A stretch of DNA of 64,000 nt from Zygaena filipendulae (Eukaryota; Arthropoda; Insecta; Lepidoptera; Zygaenidae): positions 6,971,501-7,035,500 of the forward strand of contig OU015670.1 of the NCBI GenBank assembly GCA_907165275.2. Direction: 5' to 3'. Under the pieces are notes generated by a model. The model did no database searches, was not told where the DNA came from, and saw nothing but the letters and a program-made list of their open reading frames with translations. Both the position numbers and the translations under genes were made by a program. Below, piece after piece: positions 1 through 12,488 of the stretch. Each line of letters begins with the position of its first letter. Position 1 is the first letter of the stretch.

Positions 1-584
1 AAGCGTCTTTATACGATAAACTTTCGATGCGACATTTGTACAGCATTGCATTGTTATTTTATCATCTTGTAATCAGTATTAAATGCTTTGTCCTGAATTT
101 ATGCTGTTTTTTTATTCAATTAGGGGCTTATAACAAAGGAAAAAGTTGGATAGGAATGAGGAATTAACGTTAAAATAAAAATAAAAAATGTAGGTCTTCC
201 ATCCTACTAATTGTTTTTTTTTCGTGTACGTTCTACGGTTGTTTTAGAAATCATTTATGTTACTGTAATTACAATTTATGTAGGAACCATAGGCCATACC
301 CATAATAAGCTTATTATCGTCCCTACATAAATAAACCCATAATCAGTCTCTTATTACAACTAATTTGTTAACTTTTTAAACACCTCTTCAGATGATCGAT
401 GAAATTATTTACAGTGATTTTATGGAACGAAGAGTTTATTAAACTCTGAAAAGAAACGAATCAATTCGCAAAATAAAAATCTTTGAAGACCGAACTATTA
501 TGTAATGAAAGAACGGCGTTCTTCTCTGTGATATGTGTTCATGTTTCTTAAAAGTAACTTTAACATATTTAACGGAAAAAATGT
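1..584. other. Array-type spacer, no gene seen
   Basis: This AT-rich stretch holds the spacer found between array genes further right: a block near 100-165 with TTTATGCTGTT, an ATTCAATTAGGGGC run and GGATAGGAATGAGG recurs near 12,925, 32,485, 44,885 and 53,560. No coding potential is apparent. Confidence 0.5.
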
Positions 585-1667
585 GGCCCTTAAAAGGGCC
601 TTTGTGTTAGACTCTGAGAAGAGCCTTTTCCAATTTTTTATCATGTTTCGATGGAGGACGACTGGAGAGCGCATCGGAGCATTTTTGGTTCCAAACACTT
701 TTCACTGATTTACGGCGGGGGCAGAGGCAACATTCACTGCGTGCGATTGGCTGACGTAAAGTAAACAAAATTTTTAGGACTGAAAAAAACAGTAACTAAA
801 AAAAATATCGATACCTACCGACAAATTTTTGACTTCTCATTGGTAAAAGTAAGGTCACACTGTTATGGAAGTACTACTATTTAGTTTAGGGATTGGTCTG
901 CGATGTGATTACGAGTTCGATTTTGAAATAATACACGTGATAAAATGTTAAAATACAGCTTTATTTTGAAACTAGACGTGCGTAAAACTCGGTTCATCTA
1001 TAATCTATAATTCTATATATATAAAAAGGCAAATCATTTTCAATGTCTTTTGATGAAGATGGTGTTCATGGGAGATGCTTGAATCAGCTGACGGTATCTG
1101 AAAAAAAAAATATCATTTTTTCTACACGTTTAACCAAAATAAACTAAATAAATTAAACACGTTTACCATATAAAAATAAACTAGAATTACCAGAGAAGGT
1201 AAATATAATGTAGGTACTGATGAGATATATAATCAGCGTCTATTTTTTAAATATTCAAAACAGTCTGTAGCGAAATGTCTGGAACATATATGATATAACA
1301 CTATCTTTTGTTGGGAAAAAATTATCTCTATGAGTAGCGTTGATCCATATTTCTTTCTGCGCGGCGTTTTTAGGAAATTGCAAATGTTAGAACGTACAAA
1401 AGTATATTTTCTTAACTATAAAGATAAATGATACACACAACTTTAATATTTAGGTTATAATAAAACAGTAATCATAATGGTAGTTAGATCTTATCTTTGA
1501 AAAGCTTCCCGGTCAAGATGTTAGCAAGAAAATTTAATAACAACATGATGGGTCTGCGCCTCATAGTTTCAAATATATATTAGATATCAATTTGACCATG
1601 TCATGGGTAGGTTTGACTCAACCGTCTTGCTCGTATAGACCGGTAAAGCTTCTTCTCCCAAAGCCAT
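585..1667 (-). pseudogene. Decayed type 1 array gene (copy 0)
   Basis: Remnant of the two-exon SUMO-motif gene. The start of exon A survives at about 1600-1667 (ATG at 1665-1667, reading MALGEEALPVYTS), and then the sequence diverges. Only the last codons of exon B survive, near 642-656. The two histone-type hairpins downstream are well kept: 585-600 reads GGCCCT-TTTA-AGGGCC on the minus strand and 610-625 is the second. Most of the coding sequence is gone, so this is a pseudogene. It is the leftmost array member and shares the orientation of all others. Confidence 0.7.
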
Positions 1668-2127
1668 TGAAACTAATATCTATGTATTTAAAAAACGAAA
1701 AAAAAAAATCTTCCGATTCACGTCCGTTCACTGTGGCTGTCCAGGCAATATTTACCTAATAATTGCGATGCTGTTATTCATTGATCGATATCTATGTTGA
1801 ATTTGTGACTGGTTCGTTGGGCAGTTCGATTTTTTCTTCCAATTTACTTTTCCATTTTCTCTGACTGACCTTAAGCACTACCTCATGACATGAAGAATAG
1901 TGAGCAAGAGTGACGGCATTCGAAACATGTTGCCTAATACCTACGATAAAAATAACCAAAAAGATATCCACATAGTCATGAGGGATCGTGTCCAATAGTT
2001 ACTTATGTGTTATCATACGATCTTTTGTTTATATTTTTGTAATGTGTTTAAAAGTTTGTTTCTCAAGTGTTGTGTTTTAAAATATAAATCTGATAAAAAC
2101 TTTTCGTAAAGTAGAAACAACTAAATC

Positions 2128-4837
2128 TTAACAGTCAACGTAATCTGATAACGTCTCTTTACATAAAGCCTCGAATGTTAGTAGTCTTTTCTTCGAAGTC
2201 TTGTTACGTTCAATGGTCTGGTTTGTTTTGGCTACTTTACTGATCGCGGGTTCCGTTACAAGTATTTCTCTTGGTCGGTGGACGTTTGGTTCCTCCCGTT
2301 TCCGCTTAAGTGATAGTTTTGGCACCATTTTTGGCTGTAAAGTTGACGCCGAAGTCACCCTTGTCTGAGTCACTGTCGACTTCGCACTTATTGGCAGCGT
2401 CGTTGTAGGCCAACTTATCTGCTGCTGTTTTGTCCCAGTATTTACATTCAGACCCGTAGTTGTAACCCTTACGTGTGATATCGTTGGCCTTTGCTTAATC
2501 TGTGAAGCCACTGTAACGTGCGGCACCGTCGATATTACTTTAACATTCGATGTCGTTGGTGTTGACGTAATTTGCGATATTTTTGAGGTCACTTTTTTGA
2601 ATGGAACCGTTAACATCACCCTTTCTTGTGGGACTATTGAGGCTAAGCTAATTTGTGGCTTCGTTGAAACTACGTTTAATTGAGATCCCGCTGAGACTGT
2701 TACACGTGGCATCGTTGACTGCAAACTTGTTTGCGATGAGGGGGACATAACTTCTACTTGTGGCTTCGTTGACGTTACTTTTACGTATTTGATACCCGTG
2801 GGCAGCGAAACTACTTCGTTTGATTTCGTTTTAAATAACATTGTTTGAGACGTTGATGTCGCTCCTAATGATGCTAATCTAATCTGATTTTTAATTTGAT
2901 GATTCGTTGATCCAGCTTTTAATTGAGTCCCCGCTGACACCACTTTTACATGTAGCATCGTTGATGGCAAATTCGTTTGCGGTGGGAGTGACACAATTCC
3001 TACTTGTGGCACTGTTAACGTCTTATTTTCGGATTTCAACCCCGTTGACACCGACACCATTTGAGACACTGATGATGTCGCGCCTACTTGTGGCACTGTT
3101 GACGCCAACTTAATTGGTGGCTTTGTTTGTGGCAAACTTATTTGCGTCACTGTTGGTGCTAATCTAAATCGCGGCGCTGTTGATTGCAACCTTATTGGTC
3201 GCACATTTGACGCCGGCCTTTTTTGCGACACAGTTGACGCCCCCGCTACACGCTCCTTTGTGATGTCATTCAAATGGATTTCGCTTGCGGGTTTAGTTAT
3301 CTGCTTTGGTGGAGCCTAAAAAAATATTAAATTGTCTTATTATAACCATGTTCCATAAATTTGATGCGTAGTTAAGACAACAATAATAATTAACAGATAG
3401 TTAAATATGGTATATATTATATAATAAATGATACCGATTTCTAATGTGCAAACACCCACCATAATGCATTTTCTGTTCGTTTGTAAGCATTACACAAGTA
3501 ATCTTTAATTTACAAACCTAACAATTTTAAGGCGTCATACTTAATTAACGACATTATATTTTATTATTAGTTCTGTATACATATAGTGCTAGTAATAATG
3601 CAAAACAAAATTAAAAAAATAATTGACAATATGCAAAAAAATAAAATGAAAAAATGCGTTTATTTGGTTAGACAAAGGTTCGTAACCTATGCCTACCTAG
3701 ACCTTAATGTACTCCAAATCTAATACGCAAAACATTGCAACAGAAAAAAGGTAGGATAGGAATGAGTTGGTGACCTGGGTTCTAAAATAAGTAAACTTGT
3801 ATCATAGAACCCAACAAGGCTTTGTGAAACGTGATTTTTTCATCAATAAATATTATTAATTAGACACATTCTGTCCCCCGCGGTTTTACCTGTGGTAATT
3901 TTAGTTTCCGCAGGAATTCCGGGATAAACTATACATAGGTATAAACCTTCCTCTTGAATCACTATCTATTAGTGAAAACAGCATGAAAGTCCGTTCTGTA
4001 GTCTTTGAGTTTATCGGACAGAGAGACGCGGTAGAGGACTATATTTTATAATAAGTAAGGATATAATCTATCTTGGCATACTGTGTGATATATCATATTT
4101 TCATGGAATTAAATATCTTACTTAACAATTATCCTTGAGTTTTAATAATTCACTCATACATAAGTTACATCAATTCAGTATGCGTACTTGAGTGTACTTA
4201 CCGTAGTTATCGTAACTTTTGAATTAGGAAAAGAATTATCGAAAATAGCACGAGACTCTTCCTTTTGTCCACCTTTCGTAGAGTGTGACTCTTCTGTGGC
4301 GGTGGATTGGATCACCGCCGTATTAGGGTCTTTATTTGTCGTATTATTGGCAACTTTTTCAGAATATGGAGATTCCTTATAAATTATTCTGAAGATTGGT
4401 TTGACCGTATGCTTTGACGCTGAAACTGTAGGTGTTGATTCGGCGGGGTCGCAACTTGCCTGCACTGTTGGTCGTTCTGTGGATAAATCTCTTGCTTTAG
4501 CCATTACTTCTTCAAAGTATTCTTCGTGCATGCAAGGAGGTTCATTGCTTTGCGTGACCATTTCCGCTTCATTAGATAAGCTTCCCAGTGTAGTGATCGC
4601 TTCTTCGAAGTTTTCTTCACGTATACCAGGAGGTGCAGACGCTGTTAGACTGGCACTTGGCTCCAACGGTACCGGTTCACTGAATGAGCCCTCAAATTTG
4701 GCCATCACCTCTTCGAAGTTCTCTTCATACGTGTATTGAGGTACAAGTTCTGCTAAGCCGTTGCTCGGTTCACTGGATGATGGCGAAAACTCAGTAAATT
4801 CTTCGAAATCCACAAATTGAGAGCAATGGTAATCCAT
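2128..4837 (-). CDS. Two-exon gene for a repetitive, probably nuclear protein
   Basis: Exon 1 runs from the ATG at 4837 down to 4202 and ends at a perfect donor (GTAAGT, 4196-4201). Exon 2 starts at 3315 after a TTTTTTAG acceptor and ends with TAA at 2128-2130. Both boundaries are phase 0, giving about 607 residues. Exon 1 contains three acidic repeats of the form EE(N/Y)FEE(V/A)(M/I) about 45 residues apart. Exon 2 is built of some twenty degenerate ~10-residue repeats rich in S, T, V, P and Q (pattern ST.PQV.V.S), followed by a basic C-terminal part with LKRKREE, a possible nuclear localisation signal. I do not recognise the protein. Low-complexity Ser/Thr/Val repeats suggest a disordered scaffold, but that is inference. 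No AATAAA is obvious close after the stop. Gene structure is fairly secure; function is unknown. Confidence 0.65.
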
Positions 4838-5001
4838 ATTGTTTCATAAATACTAGTAGGTACCCGTATGATTCGAAAACAATTTACACTTTAAACACTA
4901 TTTATTAATTTGCGATGCAAATTCAAAACTCGTGGTGTTTCTTAAAAAAATTAACTCAAGCAGTAACGCGAGACACGTGCTTTCGGTTCAGCGTTTAACT
5001 C

Positions 5002-5038
5002 AGTGACTGGCGAGCTAGCTACCGTACGCAGTTTTATA
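5002..5038 (-). promoter_or_regulatory. Candidate TATA and initiator of the 2128-4837 gene
   Basis: On the minus strand TATAAAA lies at 5038-5032. An initiator-like TCACT at 5006-5002 would place the transcription start near 5004, about 34 bases after the TATA box and 167 bases before the ATG. Spacing is plausible for an insect promoter; no expression evidence is available. Confidence 0.4.
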
Positions 5039-5059
5039 GTAAGAAGGGACAAAGTTGCC

Positions 5060-6560
5060 AGTGTTATTTACATATGAAAAAAAAGTATTAAGTAATTATT
5101 AAGTAATTAGATATAAATTTCGTCATTAGCTGTGGTGCATAATTATATTTATTTTCTTCTTTAGCTCCGTTGTTCACCTGTAATTTTTACCGAATGATCT
5201 TTATTTTGTGGTTTATATCGTGAGTTTTTTTATACTACTGTTTTTATTTCTCAATCTTTACCGGCTCTCTTTTTGAATTTGAGTTTCAGCCCTGGCAATA
5301 TGACAAGAGTCAGGTAGGTGTTCAGTTTACCTGATTTTAAACGAGTTAAAATTATTGTCTGGAAGCATTTCATTTAACAATAAACATCCTAGACCAAGCC
5401 AGGTAGTATTTTTCTTAATAGAACAGATTTAAAGCAGGTAGATCTATATCATTCGATATGGAAGAACAAAAAGCCTACCGTAGCCGCCACCGCAAGTTTT
5501 GATTCAAAATAGAGCGAGTAAATTAAAATTTTAATTCAAATCATTTCTTAATTGTATTTCTTTTGTATTTCATTTCTTTATTTATTTATTTATTAATTAA
5601 CTTCATCGATCTCATATAAAATGTAGATACACAATCAGCGTTAAACAATGTCCTCATGAAATGAGCGCCCACTTGAACATTTGGGTGCGCTTTTAAATAC
5701 CTTGTCCTACTGTCGGAAGTCGGTCGTAAAATATTGCATTTTGTAGATTGCTTTGTAAATATAACTTTAAGTCGAGTACTTAAGGTTAAATTTGCATTAA
5801 TTTATGTTTATACCAACTGTAACCACAGCTATAACTACGTAAACACGACTGTCGACAGTTTTTAAGTGAATTTTTTAAGGGACTGTGTATTTATATGAGT
5901 TCGATGATTAACTTGTAATGTTCTTATGTTAGTTGTTCGCACTTTCATAAAATCTTGCAAAATAATTTTTCATTAATTTGCTCGTATCCGATTGAAATGT
6001 TTTGCGTAGGTACTTATACAAGTATACTCGTAAGTTGAGTGACAATGCAATATTATGGCACCATTGAGCCAACCTGATGATGGGGCCGCGATGTAGGGAC
6101 TTACATTTTTGATGACAAATGGTAGGACAATCTAATTAGTTTGTTTTGTTGCCAGGTCTTTTCTTAGGTGCCAAGCTTAGAGCTAAACTAGGTGTGCTTG
6201 TGTATAAGTATCACAGTGGTCACATACAACGTTGCTAGCTTGGTGACACACACCAGTGTTGCCAACTCGAAATTTATACTGGAGCCGCAGTGTGGCCAAA
6301 ATAAAATAACCCATACTAATATTATAAATGCGAAATGTAGTAGTAACTTTTACTGTTTGAATATTTTAATGTTTGAAATGTAGATGAAATGAGATTATAC
6401 AAACTACAACAACTACAACTAATGCATTTTGTTGTATCTTGAAAATAACACTCTAATTAATTAGTAGGCATTTTTTCACAAGAAGCACAGAACGTATCAT
6501 GTAACGTAGTTAGTTTTAAACACGAGTGAGCGGGATAAGTCCTGCACTATCGAAGCGTTC
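5060..6560. other. Intergenic AT-rich DNA, no gene seen
   Basis: No convincing ORF, splice pair or repeat family was recognised. A short TTTA run occurs near 5579-5595. Confidence 0.4.
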
Positions 6561-6567
6561 AGTGGGC

Positions 6568-7616
6568 TGCGTTCATTTCAATATACCACACTCTCCCCCA
6601 CATATTTGAACGAGATATAATGCTGGAACTATCCAATCATTTTAGTGTCAACTACACCCAACCTATTTAAGTGCAACTTAAACTGAACAGATTAAAATTA
6701 TATGAAGTTACATTCCAACATGTTTGTTTATGTTTATGCCTACTACTACCAACCTCTTATACTAACTTAATCTTCTAAGCATTGCGAGCATGGCAACATT
6801 TGATTAATGTGGCGTTTCCATCTTAGGCCGTCTACATCAATAATGTAACTAACGCCTGCTTTATTCTCTCCTATAATCAAACCTTGAGTCCATGGCTTGT
6901 CTCCGTTCCTGGTGTCTGTGACCATTACTGTTTGCCCTACTTCAATTTTAGTGTCTCTATTACCCTGGTGTCATTTCGCTGCCTTCTCATGTACAATATC
7001 TGCAGCAGGAGGTGGTCGCAATAAAGTAAATCTATTCCTGATCTCCCTTCCCAACATTAAGCGGGCTGGTGATACACCAGTGGTTCGCTGGGATGAGCTT
7101 CTATATTCAAACAAGAATAAATTAACAGCTGAAACTAGACTATGTCCACTCTCCTTTATCTTAATTACTGCTGATTTAAAGGTTTCTACAAATCTTTTTG
7201 CGGCCCCATTGGTTGCAGGATGGTAGGGAGGGGTGAAGGTATGTCTGATCTGATTCAACTTACAGAAGTCTGAAATTCTTGGCTAGTAAAGGTGCGACCA
7301 TTGTCAGTGACCAGGTGTACTGGATAGCCAAATCGGGTAAATACCTGTTTGAACGTGTCTAGGGTACGATTACTAGTAATGTGTGACATTTCATAAGCTT
7401 CTGGCCATTTTGAGTAACTGTCTACAGTGACAAGATACATTTTATTATAAAAAGGACCTAAGAAATCTGCATGTATTCTATACCAGGTTGAGGGTGCTGC
7501 AGGCCATGGCTTCACAGTTTGTGGAGGTGTTTTACTATTTTGTAAGCAAATTATACATTGTTTAGGTATGTTTTCTATTTCTGAGTCTAAATTGCGTTCA
7601 TTTCAATATACCACAC
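6568..7616 (-). mobile_element. Fragment of a Ty3/gypsy LTR retrotransposon
   Basis: An integrase remnant is bracketed by a 24-bp direct repeat (6568-6591 and 7593-7616). On the minus strand the left copy follows a purine run (TGGGGGAGAGTG) that looks like a polypurine tract, so the repeat would be the start of the LTR (TGTGGTATATTG). The right copy may mark a second, truncated LTR. The LTR far end was not located. Confidence 0.6.
6775..7530 (-). pseudogene. Broken Ty3-type integrase
   Basis: Two overlapping frames encode the catalytic core: 7255-7515 carries HADFLGP and TDNGRTF (first and second catalytic Asp) and 6971-7258 carries the NGAAKRFVETF block with the catalytic Glu. A shift between them near 7256 breaks the reading frame. 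Further down to about 6775 the C-terminal integrase region continues (DVDGLRWKRH). There is no reverse transcriptase or gag beside it. Integrases of this kind are typical of mag-like Ty3 elements; clade is uncertain. Confidence 0.75.
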
Positions 7617-7920
7617 ATTTTAATGTCAATAAATCTGAATGGGCTGTATCGACTAAGATTACTTTGCCTTTCTGAAAAAAAAAAGTAAAATCACTACAAA
7701 AACAGATTGGAATAAATATTTGATACAATTAAAAGATAAGAAATAGTCTTACCATTTTTAAATCACGAATTCATGCGCACTATCTTTCTCTCTAATCCAC
7801 CTAGGAAATGTCACTCTCATTATGTAGCTATTATTATCATCTGATTATCATGTACGTTTATGTAGTACCAAATTATGTATGGTTTATATATGTATAATAT
7901 AGGTAATATGTATGTATGTG

Positions 7921-7926
<6 letters not shown>

Positions 7927-7956
<30 letters not shown>
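7927..7956. repeat. (TA)n microsatellite
   Basis: About 15 TA units, within a wider TATG/TATA-rich stretch (7875-8090) that creates a spurious low-complexity ORF. Confidence 0.95.
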
Positions 7957-7957
<1 letters not shown>

Positions 7958-8096
7958 CCTTTGTATTTATCGTACTGTCTATGTAATATTATATTTAGGT
8001 ATGTTTTTATGTATATATATGTATATGTGTAGTATATGGGTAGGTACTTATATATTGTTAATGTGTTTATGCTGAGTATTATTATATATTATAACA

Positions 8097-8276
8097 CCGC
8101 CTTCCTTCTAGATTATAATTTTCCCTATGCACCCTATGGTTGTCTGGAAGAGATCGCTCTGAGCGATAAGACCGCCGATTGTTCCACCTTATAGTAAAAT
8201 TTGTTTTTGTAATTGTTTATTTTTAAGTGGTGTTCAATAAAGAGTTTATTATTATTATTATTAATAGTGTATAACT
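8097..8276 (+). repeat. LINE/SINE 3' tail with terminal TTA repeats
   Basis: Contains GGAAGAGATCGCTCTGAGCGATAAG, a short hairpin (ATCGCT/AGCGAT) followed by CCGCC, then CAATAAAGAGTTTATT and an ATT-repeat tail. I recall this 3' end from many lepidopteran non-LTR elements and their SINEs. A related tail lies on the minus strand at 41,012-41,240. Confidence 0.65.
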
Positions 8277-8283
8277 GGATACA

Positions 8284-8344
8284 GGCACCTATCAGTTGCT
8301 TTAACTGCCTGCCTGAATTATAAATAAATAAATAAATAAATAAA
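8284..8344 (+). repeat. LINE 3' tail with AAAT repeats
   Basis: Ends in (AAAT)n after TTGCTTTAACTGCCTGCC; resembles the end of the LINE at 10,286-12,001. Confidence 0.45.
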
Positions 8345-10098
8345 AATTAACAACACGTTCTTTCGCTACGCGACTCACATGGTGATAACCTATAGGCACC
8401 TACCTAGGCGTGTCGCTTGCAGTGTGGCCAGTTGCTATACAATGCATAATAATATTGTCTGTTCACTAGAAACAGTCACCGAAGCTCCTTGTAGTATCAC
8501 CTTAGCCTAATGGAAATTCTAATGGAAAGAAGTTATGTTTGGGCAAGTTTGTTTTGTTCTTACGTTACTTAACAAATGAAGGTTGTTTAAGAAAAAAAAA
8601 AGACTTCATTATTTAGCCTCCCATTTTAGAGCATTCAGTATACTATTTTTTTTATTTATTTCAAAAAACAAATACATTAATAACATACTATACAAGACAT
8701 TTATTGGTGTCGCATCTGACTTTTTTATTTTGTGAGGTAGGAAGTTGTTATACCTTATTTTCTAATATCATACAGAATAGGTCCATATTTTACAATAAAT
8801 ACAAAATAGTAAACACCATGGGTGTACTTATAAACTCAGTTCGTTTTTTCAACAGCCTTCCTGTCCTCCCGAAATATGGGGGGGGAACTAGCATGATTTT
8901 TGTTGTCTTTTGTAAAGAAATACAGCCTACATATAATGCAAAACAAAAAAGAAAAGAAAATATTTAGGTAATTACAATTAAGTAAAGCTCTTAAAAGTTT
9001 TAATTTTTATAACATTACGCAATTTTACTCATAGATTGATCTGTGATAGAGATGTCACTGACATGTTGACAGGTTATGTCTGTCTATACAAAACTTCAGA
9101 AAAAGGAAAACATGTCATGGCTGTCTGCACCTCAGAAGAATATGCTAGTTATTCTTCTGAGGTCTGCACTTACTTAAAAAAAAAGAACGTGACGTACTAC
9201 GCTAGCCGTGGCTGTGAATGGCGTTTCGTTATTCGTTGTGTAGCATTCCGTTCCATCAAATACAATATGTTATGAATATTTTGGATAACATTGGTAATTT
9301 TTTTTTCATATTTCACGAGTATGTTTTCTCGGGCCTTTTAAAATATTGATCCAATTTCTAATTATGTCCCATGTCCCATGTCCCATGTCCAATTTCCCAT
9401 TTTTGACGTTAAGATTCCTAAACCTCAACCTAAAATCCAAACTCATGCCAACTCGAAGAGGACAACGGCATAAGTAGGTATTTTATTTATTTATGCTTTA
9501 TTTTCAACTAGAAATCCCCGTGGTTACACTTGCGGCAATTTCATAATTCCTCCCAATGTTACTCAGTGAAAGAATTTAAATAATAATAGGTAACATATAT
9601 ATGTTGTACATTTTAAGTCCCAGGTAACTATTACGTTATGAACTTTTACCTTTTAATTTTTTGTGTTACTTGGCCGATAAGACATTTAGGTTTAAAAATA
9701 ATTCTAGAATTCTACAGTAGATTTTTCTTTCGTGATCTGCCGAAATGACGTTAAAATTGTTGCGATATCACTCATATTGCAATAATAATAAATGCATTGA
9801 TAATAATAAGTTCACTTTTTTAGAAGTTACTATTGTCTCTATTTTCTAATCAACTTTAAAAGAGAAGTTTCACAAGTCTTCTCCCAAATATTTTCCAAAT
9901 TCCATTGTATTAGGTATGTGTTATATTTGTTCGTATTATTTGTATTAAATCGCCTGCGATTTAGTTGTCAATTGTAATACATTTATCTTATTCAACAAAC
10001 CGGCCAGAAATTCTGTTGTGCGATGTCATTGTAACAAAATGTTAGTTGACGTAGTTTCATATCCTTTAAGAAACCTGAACTATAATCGAAATTAGTGA
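8345..10098. other. Intergenic DNA, no gene recognised
   Basis: A short tandem repeat of the 7-mer ATGTCCC (about four units) lies at 9364-9390. Small ORFs at 8704-8967 and 9036-9275 show no recognisable motif, codon bias or splice context and are not called genes. The right end, just before 10,099, begins the 3' flank of the pseudogene that follows. Confidence 0.4.
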
Positions 10099-10285
10099 GG
10101 CCCCGAAAAGGGCCTTTTTTTTTGGCTTTAAAAACCTATTTATTTAATTTTCGAATCGCGTTCTTTGCTTGATTTCTCGAGGCGTGCATGCATATTCTTG
10201 TAGCGAGCCAGTTTCCGTAACTTTTCTTGTTTGACTCGTCGGACGTACTGATTTCTTACACGGGACAACACGTTTTTTAAATGGA

Positions 10286-11589
10286 TTCATTCCAGTATAT
10301 AAAAAAGGTGACAAGTCTGACGTACAAAATTACAGACCGATTTCTATTCTTTCCTGTTTCTCGAAATTATTTGAATCTCTCATATATCCAGTAGTTTACC
10401 ATCACGTCGAGGACAAGTTATCGGACTTCCAGCATGGTTTTAGAAGTGGACGGTCTGTAGAAACGAATCTGGCGACCTTAGTGTCCACTATAGCCCATGA
10501 AGTCGACAACAGGCAACAGGTAGACACTATTTACACAGACTTTAGTAATGCTTTTGATAAAGTCAGTCACTTCGCATTATTACTCAAGCTTCAAACATAC
10601 GGAATTGGTGGATCCCTGTTAAACTGGTTTTCCTCTTACTTAGTAAAAAGACCTCAATCAGTGGTGGTTAATGGTTTTGAATCTATGGTTTACACCGCTG
10701 TCTCTGGCGTCCCGCAGGGGTCCCACTTAGGCCCCATCCTTTTCTTGATTTTTGTCAATGATATTACCACCCAGGTAAAGTATAGCAGAATCTCCATGTT
10801 TGCTGATGATATCAAAATCTATAGGACTGTAAAAGACCCGACAGATGCTAAGCTAATTCAAGCCGACCTAAATAGTATACATAAATGGTGCTATAATAAT
10901 AACATGGTACTTAATACGAAAAAATGTCACCACATTACCTTTACGAGAAAGCAAAACCCTATAAACACCTCATTCTTAATTGATGGGGTAGCACTGACCA
11001 AAGTCAGCGAAATTCGTGACTTAGGAGTTATCCTAGATAGTAAATTGAAATTCTCAGTTCATATCGACAAAATAGTCAAGAAGGCCGCGCAAATTCTGGG
11101 CTTCCTCAAACGTAACTCTTGTGGATTTAGGCTGCCTCAAACGCGAATAATCTTGTACAACAGTCTTGTCCGCAGTCACTTAGACTTTGCCAGCGTTGCC
11201 TGGAGCCCTGTATATAGTGCATCCTCTCAGCGGATTGAAAGTATTCAGCGTGCTTTTACCAGACATCTTGCATATCTCTCATCAGGAATTTCTCATAAAA
11301 ATCCCTACGAACAACGGCTTAACTATTTCAAAATGTGTGATCTACGGAATAGAAGAATGATTTCTTAATGTTCCTGCATAAGATACTTAACAATAAACTC
11401 AAATCTGCTCATCTTCTTGAAAGCATAAAGCTGAAAATCCCCCACAAATACCCTCGTCATCAAATCACGAAAGCATTCGAGGTGGATGCCTGCAGGACTA
11501 ATTTAGGTTTGCATCGACCCCTCGCTAGGATCTGTATGCTTTACAACGAGGTAAATGCGAAAATATCTGATATCGACATATGTATATAA
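10286..11589 (+). pseudogene. Reverse transcriptase of the truncated LINE
   Basis: Open from the truncation point to 11,368. Reverse transcriptase blocks in order are NYRPISILSCFSKLFE, GFRSGRS, YTDFSNAFDKV, GVPQGSHLGP and the catalytic MFADDIKIY, then the thumb motif LGVILDSKLKF. At 11,365 the frame stops and the natural C-terminus continues in another frame (11,368-11,589), so there is a frameshift. No endonuclease domain remains because of the 5' truncation. Probably Jockey/CR1 group; the clade was not determined. Confidence 0.85.
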
Positions 11590-12001
11590 CGATTCGCAGA
11601 GCGCTTTTAAAAGTAAATTGCTGAAACACATTAATTGTACCACACGATCATAGTAATAAGCTTATGTTTTGGTTTGTTCGTGCTGACTTACCTAAGTATT
11701 TTTGTTTTTTTTTCCCCTTTTATTTCTCAATTTTATCATTGTTTAGCGTGCCTACGTGCAGTCGGCGTCGGAGATGTGTAGACACTTTATTGCAATAAGA
11801 TCCAACAACAGCTGTCAAGGGTGGCTGCATATTTCCCATGACGACTGTACATTATAAAACTTTTGTTCTTGCAGATTGTAACTTGCAATGATGTGCATAC
11901 CGCTAATTGGCATGCATGTATGTCTAATACTTAAACGATGTAACTTTTATAACCTAATACTATATATGCTGTGCTGTTGGTGTGCCAATAAATAAATAAA
12001 T
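10286..12001 (+). mobile_element. 5'-truncated non-LTR retrotransposon
   Basis: Bounded by a 7-bp target site duplication AAATGGA (10,279-10,285 and 12,002-12,008); the A-rich ending overlaps the (AATA)n tail at about 11,986-12,004. It starts inside the reverse transcriptase, so it is a classic 5' truncation, and it has inserted in antisense orientation to the type 2-like gene. Confidence 0.85.
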
Positions 12002-12041
12002 AAATGGACCATCCTCCTTATTTGCTGCACTTTTAGGACTT

Positions 12042-12488
12042 CAGGGAGGCAATTCTCACACATTCGAAGTAGACTCGAACTTGAGATAAAGTTCGAATTC
12101 GAACATTAAATCGAGATGAAGTCAAGTTGAGCAATTCTCGACATGTCGACTTCGACATTTCTCGAATGAAAGCCGTTCAAACTGCTTCGACTGGTCGGAA
12201 GCGGTCGTGACGTAAATTTCGAATTCGAATCTTCATAAATGTCCAATAGCGGTGCCGTGCGTGACAGTTTCAGAAGTTGTTGTTGTGTAGAATGGAATGG
12301 ATACGTCTTTGAATAAGCTTTTACTGGCAACATTTTACACTATAAACTCGAAGTCTAGTTCGATTTGTGTTGAGAATAGGAGATACGAAGAAACAGGTTC
12401 GAGTATCGAGATTTTGTGGTCGACATAGCGATCGAACAGCAAACTCGAGTTCGAGATTTTTTCGAAGGAGGCGAAAATTGGGCCCCTG
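12042..12488. mobile_element. MITE with TTCGAA-rich interior
   Basis: A 447-bp insertion in the diverged type 2 gene. Ends are imperfect inverted repeats starting CAGGG (CAGGGAGGCAATTCTCAC at the left, CAGGGGCCCAATTTTCGC at the right on the other strand), a start typical of hAT-type elements. The interior is full of TTCGAA/TCGAG palindromes. A clear target duplication was not found. Confidence 0.5.

Noticed and set aside
7875..8075. ORF rich in Tyr and Ile
   Set aside because: Low-complexity product of the TA/TATG repeat.
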